From Rhizobium sp. ARZ01 (lineage in GTDB: Bacteria > Pseudomonadota > Alphaproteobacteria > Rhizobiales > Rhizobiaceae), in contig NZ_JACVAE010000004.1 in the NCBI RefSeq assembly GCF_014851675.1, positions 372,001-436,000 on the forward strand: a stretch of DNA of 64,000 nucleotides, given 5' to 3'. The notes under the pieces are model-generated. The model saw only the letters and a program-made list of their open reading frames with translations, was not told the DNA's origin and ran no database searches. The first letter of the stretch is position 1. Each line of letters begins with the position of its first letter. Below, piece after piece: positions 11,668 through 20,675 of this stretch. A program made the translations under genes and the position numbers.

Positions 11668-13947
11668 ATGCGGAAAGACGCTCATCGCCGGAAACACCGT
11701 CTGGCCGTTTTCCTTTCCATCCTCATGACTTTGATATCCGTCGCAGGGCATGCCTTCGCCGCGGGAGGTCTGACGGACTATCTGTCGAAAGTATCGCCAG
11801 GCGATATGTTCGAAGGGGCGGACCGGTTCGGCGAGCCTGTCGGCCAGCCGGCAATCGTCCCTGTATACAAAGGCAAGGATGTTGCCGGCTACGCTTATCT
11901 GAATACCGATTTCACCAATGCCGTCGGCTACTCGGGCAAGCCGATCCACATGATTGTCGGCATCGACAGCGCTGGCGTCGTGCGGGGCCTGAAGCTGGTC
12001 GATCACAAGGAGCCGATCGTGCTGATCGGTATTCCGGAAGCGCGCGTCGTCGAGGCGCTCAATTCGGTGATTGGCCGCGATCTTTCCCGTGTTGCATCCG
12101 GCGCGGAGCGACCGCCACAGGTCGATATCGTCAGCGGTGCCACTGTGACTGTGCTCGTGATGGGCGACAGCGTTGTGCGCTCGGCGGTGAAGCTGATCCG
12201 CAGTGGCAGGCTTGGTGGCGATGCGCTGACGCAAGTGGCTGCCGCCAAGGCGCCCGTCAAGAAACTCAATGCTTCGGTGAACGAAACTGCTGACTGGCAG
12301 ACCTTGGTGGGAGACGGCTCGATCCGCAGCCTCAGGCTGACGGTCGGCGAGGTCTCGGAGGCATTCCGTGGGGCGAAGCTGGAGGAGGCTGCCGGCCATC
12401 CCGAGACGCCATCGCCCGAAGACCGGTTCATCGAGCTTTATGTTGCCCCGGTCAGCGTTCCTTCGATCGGCAGGAGCCTGTTGGGCGACGAGGGATACGG
12501 CCGGCTCCAGAAGCGCCTGAAGCCGGGCCAATCGGCCATTCTGGTAGCTGGTGACGGCGCCTACTCCTTCAAAGGGTCGGGCTATGTCCGGGGTGGCATA
12601 TTCGATCGCATCGAACTGCTCCAGGATGGGCAAGGGCTGCGCTTTCGCGACCGCGACCATACCCGGCTGACGCAAATCGCCGCGGATGGCGCACCGAGAC
12701 TGCGGGAAATCGCCCTCTACGTCGTTCCGGATAGCTACACCTTCAATGTGACCGAGCCGTGGGAGCTGCAGCTGCTCGTTCAACGGACCACCGGTTCGCG
12801 CGACAAGGCAACGCTGCCCTATGATCTCGGTTACACTCTGCCTGATCGCTACATCACGGTGGAAGCGCCGCCCGTGGCTGCAGCGCAACCGCCTGCTGCC
12901 GCGCCCGCCCCGACTGCAGTCGAGGACAATGCAGCGTTCGCCGATGAGGACACGCCTCTCTGGGTCAGCATCTGGCAGATGAACCGCGTCGAGGTCGGCA
13001 TAACGATCGCTGGCATCCTGGTGCTGACCGGCATCTTCTTCTTCCAGGACTGGCTGGTGCGGCGCCCAAAAATGTTTGCCTGGATTCGGCGCGGATACCT
13101 GCTCTTCGCGCTCGTCTGGCTCGGCTGGTATGCGAACGCCCAGCTTTCGGTGGTCAACGTCCTGACGTTCTTCAATTCGCTGGTCACGGGCTTCAATTGG
13201 GAATTCTTCCTGGCTGCGCCATTGATCTTCATTCTCTGGGCGTCAGTGGCGGCGGCCCTGCTGTTCTGGGGGCGTGGCCCGTTCTGCGGCTGGCTCTGCC
13301 CGTTTGGCGCCCTGCAGGAACTAACCAACGGCATCGCCAAATGGCTGAAGGTGCCGCAGCTGACGTTGCCCTGGGGACTTCATGAGCGTTTGTGGCCGAT
13401 CAAGTACATCATCTTTCTTGGTCTGTTCGGTCTGTCGCTCTACTCGCTCGCATTGGCGGAGATGTTCGCCGAGGTTGAGCCCTTCAAAACGGCAATCATT
13501 CTGAAATTCGCCCGCGATTGGCCGTTCGTGATCTTTGCGCTGACGATGCTCGCCGCCGGCCTGTTCATCGAGCGTTTCTATTGCCGCTATCTTTGCCCGT
13601 TGGGTGCGGCGCTTGCCATCCCGGGGCGCCTGCGCATGTTCGAATGGCTGAAGCGGTGGCCCGAATGCGGCTCGCCCTGCCATATCTGCTCCAAGGAATG
13701 TCCGGTGCAGTCGATCCATCCGGAAGGGCAGATCAACGTCAATGAATGCATCTACTGCATGCATTGCCAGGAACTCTACCAGGACGACCAACGCTGCCCA
13801 CACCAGATTCAGGTGCGGCGCAAGCGAGAGAAATTCGTCGCGCTTTCCAGCCCTGCGGAAAAGGGCGAGGCGCGTGCGAAGACCGTGGTGACCCATAAAG
13901 GGAAGCCGATCGGCGGAACGGAAGAGGCAGCAGGCGAACACGCCTGA
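11668..13947 (+). CDS. nosR: Nitrous oxide reduction regulator/electron donor NosR
   Basis: A polytopic iron-sulfur flavoprotein, 759 residues, needed for nosZ expression and for passing electrons to nitrous oxide reductase. A signal-like N-terminal helix ends near [10 protein letters not shown] periplasmic FMN-binding domain follows, with the flavinylation motif VSGATVT at about residues 154-160. Membrane helices start near residue 435. Two CxxxCP motifs (CGWLCPFG near 540, CRYLCPLG near 638) are present, then a cytoplasmic ferredoxin-like domain with [12 protein letters not shown] and CIYCMHCQ near 670-700. Start chosen at ATG 11668, with GGA six bases upstream; ATG 11662 is two codons earlier and equally possible. 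NosX, the flavin transferase that would attach the FMN, is the last gene of the same operon. Confidence 0.96.
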   Translation: MRKDAHRRKHRLAVFLSILMTLISVAGHAFAAGGLTDYLSKVSPGDMFEGADRFGEPVGQPAIVPVYKGKDVAGYAYLNTDFTNAVGYSGKPIHMIVGIDSAGVVRGLKLVDHKEPIVLIGIPEARVVEALNSVIGRDLSRVASGAERPPQVDIVSGATVTVLVMGDSVVRSAVKLIRSGRLGGDALTQVAAAKAPVKKLNASVNETADWQTLVGDGSIRSLRLTVGEVSEAFRGAKLEEAAGHPETPSPEDRFIELYVAPVSVPSIGRSLLGDEGYGRLQKRLKPGQSAILVAGDGAYSFKGSGYVRGGIFDRIELLQDGQGLRFRDRDHTRLTQIAADGAPRLREIALYVVPDSYTFNVTEPWELQLLVQRTTGSRDKATLPYDLGYTLPDRYITVEAPPVAAAQPPAAAPAPTAVEDNAAFADEDTPLWVSIWQMNRVEVGITIAGILVLTGIFFFQDWLVRRPKMFAWIRRGYLLFALVWLGWYANAQLSVVNVLTFFNSLVTGFNWEFFLAAPLIFILWASVAAALLFWGRGPFCGWLCPFGALQELTNGIAKWLKVPQLTLPWGLHERLWPIKYIIFLGLFGLSLYSLALAEMFAEVEPFKTAIILKFARDWPFVIFALTMLAAGLFIERFYCRYLCPLGAALAIPGRLRMFEWLKRWPECGSPCHICSKECPVQSIHPEGQINVNECIYCMHCQELYQDDQRCPHQIQVRRKREKFVALSSPAEKGEARAKTVVTHKGKPIGGTEEAAGEHA

Positions 13948-13970
13948 CGCCAGCATCAAAGGAGAGACCA

Positions 13971-15887
13971 ATGTCTGATCGCAATACGGAAACAAGCCTC
14001 AGTAGACGCCAGCTTCTTGGTTCCACAGCCGCAGCGGCTGTGGCCGGGGCGGCCACGGTTGGTGGTGGCGTACTAACGGCATCGACCATCACCGCAGCGC
14101 CCGCGCTGGCTGCCGGCGGCCAATCGCCCGAGGTCAAGCCCGGCGAACTCGATGAATATTACGTGTTCTTCTCCAGCGGTCAGTGCGGCGAACTGCGGAT
14201 ACTCGGCCTGCCCTCGATGCGTGAACTGATGCGCGTTCCGGTTTTCAACCGCTGCAGCGCCACCGGCTGGGGCCAGACGAACGAAAGCCGGAAGATCCTG
14301 ACCGAGGGTCTGCTGCCCGAAACGAAGGAATATCTCGCCGACAAGGGCGGCATCTACCTCAACGGTGACCTCCACCATCCGCATCCGTCCTTCACGGACG
14401 GAACCTATGATGGTCGCTATCTGTTCGCAAACGACAAGGCCAACACCCGCGTCTGCCGCATCCGGCTCGACGTAATGAAGTGCGACAAGATCATCCAGTT
14501 GCCTAACCAGCATACCGTTCACGGGCTGCGCGTGCAGAAATACCCGCGTACCGGGTATGTGTTCGCCAACGGCGAGGACCGCGTGCCGATCCCGAACGAT
14601 GGTTCGGTGCTGGACGACCACAGCCAGTATCACGCCATCTTCTCGGCAATCGACGGCGACACGATGAAGGTGGCCTGGCAGGTGATGGTCGACGGCAACC
14701 TCGACAACGTCGATGCCGACTATCAGGGCAAGTATGCGTTTGCCACCTGCTACAATTCCGAGGGGGGCGTGAACCTCGAAGAGATGATGGCGAAGGATCA
14801 GGACTGGATCGTCGTCTTCAATCTCAAGCGCATCGAAGAAGCCGTTGCCAAGGGCGAGTTCAAGGAAATGGGTGGCGTGCCGGTCGTCGATGGCCGCAAG
14901 GGCTCGCCGTACACTCGGTACATTCCGATCTCGAATGGCCCGCACGGCATGAACACCGCGCCGGACGGCATTCACATCGTCGCCAACGGCAAGCTTTCAC
15001 CGACCGTCACCGTTATGGACGTGCGCAAGTTCGACGACTTGTTCGACGACAAGATCAAGCCGCGTGACACCGTGGTTGCCGAGCCGGAACTGGGTCTTGG
15101 ACCGTTGCACACAGCCTATGACGGGCGCGGCAACGCCTACACGACGCTGTTCATCGATAGCCAGATCTGCAAGTGGAACATCGAGGACGCCAAGCGCGCC
15201 TATCAGGGCGAGAAGGTCAATCCCGTCCGCCAGAAGCTCGATGTTCACTACCAGCCGGGGCACAACCACAGCTCGATGGGACAGACGAAGGACGCCGACG
15301 GCAAGTGGCTGATCTCGCTGAACAAGTTCTCCAAGGACCGGTATCTGAACGTTGGTCCGCTGAAGCCGGAAAACGATCAGCTCATCGACATCTCCGGCGA
15401 CGAGATGGTGTTGGTTCACGACAATCCCACTTTCGCAGAGCCGCATGACGCCACCATCGTGCACAACTCGAAGATCAATCCGGTGAACGTCTGGAACCGC
15501 GAGGATCCCTTCTTCGCCGACGCCGTTGCCCAGGCGAAAGCTGACGGCATCGATCTGATGATCGATTCCGAAGTGATCCGCGACGGAAACAAGGTGCGCG
15601 TCTACATGACCTCTGCCGCTCCGGCCTTCGGGCTTGAGAGCTTCACTGTGAAGCAGGGTGACGAGGTGACCGTCTACGTGACCAACATCGACGAGGTGGA
15701 AGACCTGACGCACGGCTTCGCCATCATCAACTACGGCATCAACATGGAAGTGGCCCCGCAGGCGACCGCGTCCGTGACCTTCAAGGCCGATAAGCCCGGC
15801 GTGTGGTGGTACTATTGCTCGTGGTTCTGCCATGCCATGCACATGGAGATGAAGGGCCGGATGCTCGTGGAGCCGAACAAGGCATGA
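13971..15887 (+). CDS. nosZ: Nitrous oxide reductase, clade I
   Basis: A 638-residue periplasmic multicopper enzyme reducing N2O to N2. A twin-arginine signal ([17 protein letters not shown]) at about residues 10-45 ends at APALA-AG; Tat export marks the clade I enzyme. The seven-bladed propeller holding the CuZ cluster follows, with His-rich segments such as [28 protein letters not shown] and [10 protein letters not shown]. The C-terminal cupredoxin domain has the CuA ligands: His in EDLTHGFAI, then [12 protein letters not shown] near residue 620. Start: ATG 13971, preceded by AAAGGAGAG. It is 23 bp after nosR and overlaps nosD by ATGA. All key copper ligands appear present, so the enzyme should be functional. 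Confidence 0.98.
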   Translation: MSDRNTETSLSRRQLLGSTAAAAVAGAATVGGGVLTASTITAAPALAAGGQSPEVKPGELDEYYVFFSSGQCGELRILGLPSMRELMRVPVFNRCSATGWGQTNESRKILTEGLLPETKEYLADKGGIYLNGDLHHPHPSFTDGTYDGRYLFANDKANTRVCRIRLDVMKCDKIIQLPNQHTVHGLRVQKYPRTGYVFANGEDRVPIPNDGSVLDDHSQYHAIFSAIDGDTMKVAWQVMVDGNLDNVDADYQGKYAFATCYNSEGGVNLEEMMAKDQDWIVVFNLKRIEEAVAKGEFKEMGGVPVVDGRKGSPYTRYIPISNGPHGMNTAPDGIHIVANGKLSPTVTVMDVRKFDDLFDDKIKPRDTVVAEPELGLGPLHTAYDGRGNAYTTLFIDSQICKWNIEDAKRAYQGEKVNPVRQKLDVHYQPGHNHSSMGQTKDADGKWLISLNKFSKDRYLNVGPLKPENDQLIDISGDEMVLVHDNPTFAEPHDATIVHNSKINPVNVWNREDPFFADAVAQAKADGIDLMIDSEVIRDGNKVRVYMTSAAPAFGLESFTVKQGDEVTVYVTNIDEVEDLTHGFAIINYGINMEVAPQATASVTFKADKPGVWWYYCSWFCHAMHMEMKGRMLVEPNKA

Positions 15888-17257
15888 CGCATCTTCACGA
15901 TGCGGCGATGTGGGGGATGGCGGCGGTTCTTGCCGCCATCCCCGCAACGGCGGGGGCGGAGACAATCCGCCTCTCGCCTGCCGCCACGCCCTCACTCCAG
16001 CAGGCGATTGATGCCGCCCAACCCGGCGACGAGTTGGTGTTGGAAGGCGGCCGCTTTCAAGGCCCGGTTACCATTGGCAAATCGTTGACGCTTCGCGGAG
16101 AAAAGGGAGCTGCAATCGCAGGCAATGGTGCGGGCACCGTTGTGACCATAACCGCTGAAGACGTAGTGTTCAGCGGTATCACCGTCAGCGGTTCGGGCAG
16201 CGATCTCGAGGCGCTGGACTCCGGCGTTTTCGTTGCGCGGACTGCCAAGCGAACGATTGTCGAGAACAGCCGGATTGAGGGCAACCTCTTTGGAATCTAT
16301 CTGCATGGTGCGGGAGACTCGATCGCTCGCAACAATGTCATCGTCGGTACAGGCGATGGCCGGCTGAGCGAAACCGGCAATGGGGTGACAGTTTGGAATG
16401 CGCCCGGCGCCCGCGTGACCGACAACGACATCAGCTACGGCCGCGACGGCATCTCTACCAATGCCAGCAAGCGCAATGTCTTCAGCGGCAACCGCTTTAC
16501 GAACGTGCGGTTCGCCATGCATTACATGTACACCAATGACAGCGTGATCAGCGACAACATCTCGACCGGCAACTCGGTCGGATATGCCATCATGTTCTCG
16601 AGTCGGTTGAAAATTACCGGCAACATCTCCGATGGCGACCGGGATCACGGACTGCTGCTGAACTATGCAAACGGCTCCACGGTCGTTGGCAATACGGTCC
16701 GCGGCCATTTGCAGCCCGCCTCCCGCTGGACGGACGGCGGCACCCGGCAAGAGCATGGCGTTCCTGCTTCGGAAGGTGAAGCCCAACAGGACGAAACCGG
16801 CATGCGGCTCGGCCCGGAAAAATGCGTCTTCATCTACAATGCGAACAAGAACCGCCTGCGTGACAACCTCTTCGAGAATTGCGCCATCGGCATTCATTTC
16901 ACGGCCGGTTCCGAGGGCAACACCTTGAGCGGCAACGCCTTCATCGGCAGCCGCAACCAAGTGAAGTATGTCGGAACCCGGTATGTCGACTGGTCGGAGA
17001 ACGGGCGCGGAAATTACTGGAGCGACAATCCCGCTTTCGATCTCGATGGCGACGGCATTGGCGACAATCCCTACCGCCCCAATGATCTGATTGACCGCGT
17101 TCTGTGGACCGCGCCGCAAGCGAGGGTGTTGACGAGCAGTCCCGCTGTTCAAGTAGTGCGCTGGGCGCAGGCGCGTTTCCCCGCACTATTGCCTGGCGGC
17201 GTGACCGACAGCCATCCGCTGATGTCGCCCCCGGCACATAAGGAGCAACAACCATGA
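15884..17257 (+). CDS. nosD: Copper-cluster maturation protein NosD
   Basis: 457 residues from the ATGA overlap with nosZ (ATG 15884), the natural start for a coupled operon; the same frame stays open further upstream inside nosZ. A signal peptide ([17 protein letters not shown]) precedes a right-handed beta-helix built from carbohydrate-binding/CASH-type repeats with many asparagines ([34 protein letters not shown]). NosD works with the NosFY ABC transporter in the periplasm to supply sulfur for assembly of the CuZ site of NosZ. It ends in an ATGA overlap with nosF. Confidence 0.95.
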   Translation: MTHLHDAAMWGMAAVLAAIPATAGAETIRLSPAATPSLQQAIDAAQPGDELVLEGGRFQGPVTIGKSLTLRGEKGAAIAGNGAGTVVTITAEDVVFSGITVSGSGSDLEALDSGVFVARTAKRTIVENSRIEGNLFGIYLHGAGDSIARNNVIVGTGDGRLSETGNGVTVWNAPGARVTDNDISYGRDGISTNASKRNVFSGNRFTNVRFAMHYMYTNDSVISDNISTGNSVGYAIMFSSRLKITGNISDGDRDHGLLLNYANGSTVVGNTVRGHLQPASRWTDGGTRQEHGVPASEGEAQQDETGMRLGPEKCVFIYNANKNRLRDNLFENCAIGIHFTAGSEGNTLSGNAFIGSRNQVKYVGTRYVDWSENGRGNYWSDNPAFDLDGDGIGDNPYRPNDLIDRVLWTAPQARVLTSSPAVQVVRWAQARFPALLPGGVTDSHPLMSPPAHKEQQP

Positions 17258-18174
17258 ACCCCACCGTGAGCGTCAGCGACGTCACGAAAACCTATGGCGG
17301 CAAGGTGCATGCTCTGCGTGAGCTCTCCTTTACCCTTAATGAGGGTGAAACTGTCGCGCTTGTCGGCCACAATGGCGCAGGCAAGACCACGCTCATGAAG
17401 CTTTTACTTGGGCTGATTCGCCCGACTTCGGGCGGCGTGCGAGTTCTGGGCGAGGATCCCGCTGAAGGCGATTTCGGCGTACGCCGCGCGCTCGGCTATC
17501 TGCCTGAAAGCGTGTCGTTCCACATGGCGCTGACGGGGCGTGAAACCCTGTCCTTCTACGCCCGCCTGAAGCGGGTGAGCGCCAAATGCGCCGACGAGCT
17601 GTTCGAGCGCGTCGGCTTGGAGGCCGCCGCTGTCGACCGGCCGATCCGAACCTATTCCAAGGGCATGCGCCAGCGGCTCGGTCTGGCCCAGGCGTTGCTG
17701 GGTGCGCCCCGCGTCCTGCTGCTCGACGAGCCGACAAGCGGGCTGGATCCCGCCTTGAGGCGCAGGTTCTACGGCCTGATTGATGAATTGCGGGCAAGCG
17801 GCACGACAATTCTGTTGTCTTCGCATGCGTTGGGCGAGCTGGAGGATCGCACCGGACGCGTCATCATCATCAACCGGGGCTTGAGAATTGCCGACGGTAC
17901 GCTTGACGATTTGCGGAATATCGCCAGTCTGCCCTCGCGCATCCGCGTTAGACCGACCCGTGAGGGCACATCGGAAGCAATGGAAATGGCCGGCATTCAT
18001 TGGCTGCCGACAGGCGATGGCAGCACGGAAGCAGACGTGATGCCCGCGCAACGGATGGCGCTTCTGCACCGCCTGACCGCGCCGACCGCGGGCATTGAAA
18101 ATCTTTCAATGATCGAGCCCACGCTCGATGATCTCTATGCCCACTTCCTCAATAGCCAGGAGGCGGCGCAATGA
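17254..18174 (+). CDS. nosF: ABC transporter ATPase NosF
   Basis: A 306-residue cytoplasmic ATPase of the NosDFY complex. Walker A is GHNGAGKTTLMK (about residues 35-46), the signature is YSKGMRQRLGLAQALLG (about 133-149), and Walker B is VLLLDEPTSGLDPA. An H-loop histidine occurs in LLSSHALGELED. Size and order match NosF from other denitrifiers. Start ATG 17254 overlaps the nosD stop by four bases, and the stop overlaps nosY the same way, giving tight translational coupling with its membrane partner. Confidence 0.96.
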   Translation: MNPTVSVSDVTKTYGGKVHALRELSFTLNEGETVALVGHNGAGKTTLMKLLLGLIRPTSGGVRVLGEDPAEGDFGVRRALGYLPESVSFHMALTGRETLSFYARLKRVSAKCADELFERVGLEAAAVDRPIRTYSKGMRQRLGLAQALLGAPRVLLLDEPTSGLDPALRRRFYGLIDELRASGTTILLSSHALGELEDRTGRVIIINRGLRIADGTLDDLRNIASLPSRIRVRPTREGTSEAMEMAGIHWLPTGDGSTEADVMPAQRMALLHRLTAPTAGIENLSMIEPTLDDLYAHFLNSQEAAQ

Positions 18175-18998
18175 GCAATATTCTGATCGTTGCGGGCAAG
18201 GAAATGCGGGAGGGCATGCGCAATCGCTGGGTGCTCGCGACAACGCTGCTCCTTGCCACATTGGCACTGACACTGACCTTCCTCGGCAGCGCACCCACCG
18301 GCAACGTCGGGGCCAGCCGTATCGATGTGGTAATCGTCAGCCTTTCCAGTCTGACCATCTTCCTGGTTCCGCTGATCGCGCTTCTGATCTCGCACGACGC
18401 CATCGTCGGCGAGATAGAGCGTGGAACGATGCTGCTGCTGCTCGGCTACCCGGTCGGGCGTGGCCAGATCGTGTTGGGCAAGTTTCTTGGTCACCTCGCA
18501 ATTCTGTGCATCGCCACCGTCTGCGGCTATGGCACTGCGGCCATTGCGCTTGCGGCCATGGGCGGGGCGACGGACGCACAGAGCTGGCTGGCTTTCCTCT
18601 CGATGACGGGCTCCTCGGTTTTGCTGGGCGCGGTCTTCATTTCAATCGGCTATCTGGTCAGCGCGCGTGCCGCCGAACGTAGTACCGCAGGCGGCATCGC
18701 GATCGCCATCTGGCTGTTCTTCGTTCTGATCTACGACATGGCGCTGCTCGGCGGGCTGGTTGCGGCGCAAGGACGCTCGCTGCCGGATGGACTGCTGGAC
18801 TTTCTGCTGCTGGCCAACCCGACAGATGCATACCGGCTCCTTAATCTCGGCGGCGGGGGTGCCGCAGCCCTGTCCGGCATGGGCGGACTGGCGAAGACAT
18901 CGATCCTCACGGGTGAAATCTTGCTTCTGGCGCTCTGCCTCTGGGTGGCGGCACCGCTTGCGCTCGCCTCGATGACCTTCTCAAGGAGAGAGATATGA
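18171..18998 (+). CDS. nosY: ABC transporter permease NosY
   Basis: 275 residues with about six hydrophobic helices, characteristic of the ABC-2 type permease that pairs with NosF. The first helix lies near NRWVLATTLLLATLALTL and the others run to the C-terminus (ILLLALCLWVAAPLALA). With NosF and NosD it forms the maturation complex feeding the periplasmic assembly of the CuZ centre. ATGA overlaps with nosF and nosL at both ends confirm the operon. Confidence 0.95.
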   Translation: MSNILIVAGKEMREGMRNRWVLATTLLLATLALTLTFLGSAPTGNVGASRIDVVIVSLSSLTIFLVPLIALLISHDAIVGEIERGTMLLLLGYPVGRGQIVLGKFLGHLAILCIATVCGYGTAAIALAAMGGATDAQSWLAFLSMTGSSVLLGAVFISIGYLVSARAAERSTAGGIAIAIWLFFVLIYDMALLGGLVAAQGRSLPDGLLDFLLLANPTDAYRLLNLGGGGAAALSGMGGLAKTSILTGEILLLALCLWVAAPLALASMTFSRREI

Positions 18999-19522
18999 AA
19001 GCCATCCACATCGCCGCGATCGTGGCTACGGTCCTTCTTTCCGGCTGCAACAAGCAGGAACAGGCGGAGGCGCCCGCTCCGTATGCGCTGACACAGGAGG
19101 CTATGGGCCGCTACTGTGGCATGAACCTCCTCGAGCACGCCGGCCCGAAGGGGCAGGTCATTCTGCAGCAGATCCCCGAACCGATCTGGTTCTCTTCGGC
19201 GCGTGACACGGTTGCCTTCACGATGCTGCCGGACGAACCGAAGGAGATCGCCGCCATCTATGTCTCCGATATGGGTAAGGCGCCGAGCTGGGAAGCGCCG
19301 GGCATGGAAAACTGGATCGACGCGCGCACGGCATTCTATGTTATTGGCAGTACGCTTCGCGGCGGCATGGATGTCGAGGAAGCCGTGCCCTTCTCAAAGC
19401 AGGATGCGGCGCAGGCCTTCGCGGCGAAAAACGGCGGACGAGTCGTGACGTTCGGTGAATTGCCTGAGGACTACATTCTCGGCGGCGATCAGGGCGTCGA
19501 AAACGCCGAACAAGGAACGTAA
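18995..19522 (+). CDS. nosL: Copper chaperone lipoprotein NosL
   Basis: A 175-residue outer-membrane or periplasmic lipoprotein that delivers Cu(I) to NosZ. A lipoprotein signal peptide ends in the lipobox LLSG-C (about residues 14-19). The NosL core follows: MGRYCGMNLLEHAGPKGQV, then METhionine-containing copper-binding segments including DMGKAPSWEAPG and FYVIGSTLRGGMDVEEAVPF. The Met/Cys pair in the YCGM motif is the expected copper site. It starts within the nosY stop (ATGA overlap) and ends three bases before nosX. Confidence 0.95.
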   Translation: MKAIHIAAIVATVLLSGCNKQEQAEAPAPYALTQEAMGRYCGMNLLEHAGPKGQVILQQIPEPIWFSSARDTVAFTMLPDEPKEIAAIYVSDMGKAPSWEAPGMENWIDARTAFYVIGSTLRGGMDVEEAVPFSKQDAAQAFAAKNGGRVVTFGELPEDYILGGDQGVENAEQGT

Positions 19523-19525
19523 GAC

Positions 19526-20551
19526 ATGAATAAGCCAGTAAACCGTCGCCGCTTCATCACGGTCATGGCAGCTTTCGCGGGTTTGCCGCTGTTGCCTGCC
19601 GCCGGCCGTGCGATGCCGTCCACCGAGCCTGTGATCTGGCGGGGGCAGGCGCTGGGCGCGCCGGCCACGCTTGTCCTCAATCATGAGGATCGGACGGAGG
19701 CACAGGCTCTCATCAAGAAAGTGGTGGCGGAAGTGGCCCGCCTTGAGGGCATATTCAGCCTTTATCGAGAGAACTCCGCGCTCAGCGAACTGAACCGGGT
19801 GGGCGCACTGGCCGCGCCGCCTGCCGAGTTGGTTGAGCTGCTCGAAACCTGCAGGCATTTTCATCAGCTCAGCGATGGCAGGTTCGACCCGGCCATTCAG
19901 CCGCTGTGGGCGCTCTATGCCCGGCACTTTGTAAGCGCGGATGCCGATCCGGCCGGACCGACGCCGGAAGAGATCCGCAGCGCGGTGGCGCTTGCGGGTT
20001 TTGACAAGGTGCATTTCGACCGCAATCGCGTTGCCTTTTCTCGTCCTGGCATGGCGGTTACGCTCAATGGGATCGCTCAGGGGTATGTGACCGACCGAAT
20101 CGTGATGCTGCTTCGGGATGCGGGCGTTACCAGCAGTCTGGTGGACATGGGCGAAAACAGCGCGATTGGTTCCAAGGCCGATGGTTCGCCGTGGCGGATT
20201 GGGCTGGCGTCATTCGAAAACGAGGCGGAGCCGGATCTGGTTCTCGATGTCACTGATCGGTCGGTGGCGACGTCTTCCGGCGCGGGTTTCCTTTTCGACC
20301 CGGCGGGGCGCTTCAGCCATATCCTCGATCCGCGCACCGGCACGACCGCTCGGCAATACGAACGCGTTTCCGTTGTCGCACCACTTGCTGCGACTGCCGA
20401 TGCGCTCTCCACCGCATTTGCGCTGATGACACCCGTTGAAATCAGTTCGCTGGCGAAGACCGTTGGCGAGATCGATGTGCATTTGCGCACACAGGACGGG
20501 CAGACCTGCTCAAACAAAAATCCAGCTGCGACAGGAGACTGCACAATCTGA
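19526..20551 (+). CDS. nosX: FAD:protein FMN transferase NosX (ApbE family)
   Basis: A 341-residue periplasmic flavin transferase that attaches FMN to the threonine/serine of the NosR flavin motif. A Tat signal (NRRRFITVMAAFAGLPLLPAAGRA) heads the protein. The ApbE core has GNxx-type residues in LNGIAQGYVTDRI, the VDMGENSAIG block, and the C-terminal SHILDPRTGT motif followed by the metal-binding TADALSTAFALM segment. It is last in nosRZDFYLX. Alphaproteobacterial nos operons typically carry nosX here. Confidence 0.95.
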   Translation: MNKPVNRRRFITVMAAFAGLPLLPAAGRAMPSTEPVIWRGQALGAPATLVLNHEDRTEAQALIKKVVAEVARLEGIFSLYRENSALSELNRVGALAAPPAELVELLETCRHFHQLSDGRFDPAIQPLWALYARHFVSADADPAGPTPEEIRSAVALAGFDKVHFDRNRVAFSRPGMAVTLNGIAQGYVTDRIVMLLRDAGVTSSLVDMGENSAIGSKADGSPWRIGLASFENEAEPDLVLDVTDRSVATSSGAGFLFDPAGRFSHILDPRTGTTARQYERVSVVAPLAATADALSTAFALMTPVEISSLAKTVGEIDVHLRTQDGQTCSNKNPAATGDCTI

Positions 20552-20601
20552 GCGGTCAGGGCCGCTTCGTCGGGCGGGGGTCGAAGGCCTTGCTCGCGGT
20601 A

Positions 20602-20641
20602 CCGGATTGCAGACGGAGTGAATACCGTTCTGCATTTCCGG
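20602..20641. terminator. Imperfect inverted repeat at nosX/exoP convergent junction
   Basis: CCGGATTGCAGACGG (20602-20616) faces CCGTTCTGCATTTCCGG (20625-20641) across an eight-base loop; the arms pair with small bulges. It sits midway between the convergent nosX and exoP stops. No T-run follows on either strand, so termination efficiency is uncertain. Confidence 0.4.
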
Positions 20642-20675
20642 TAACGGCAATAGTCTCTGCGGCTGGGCTCAGGCC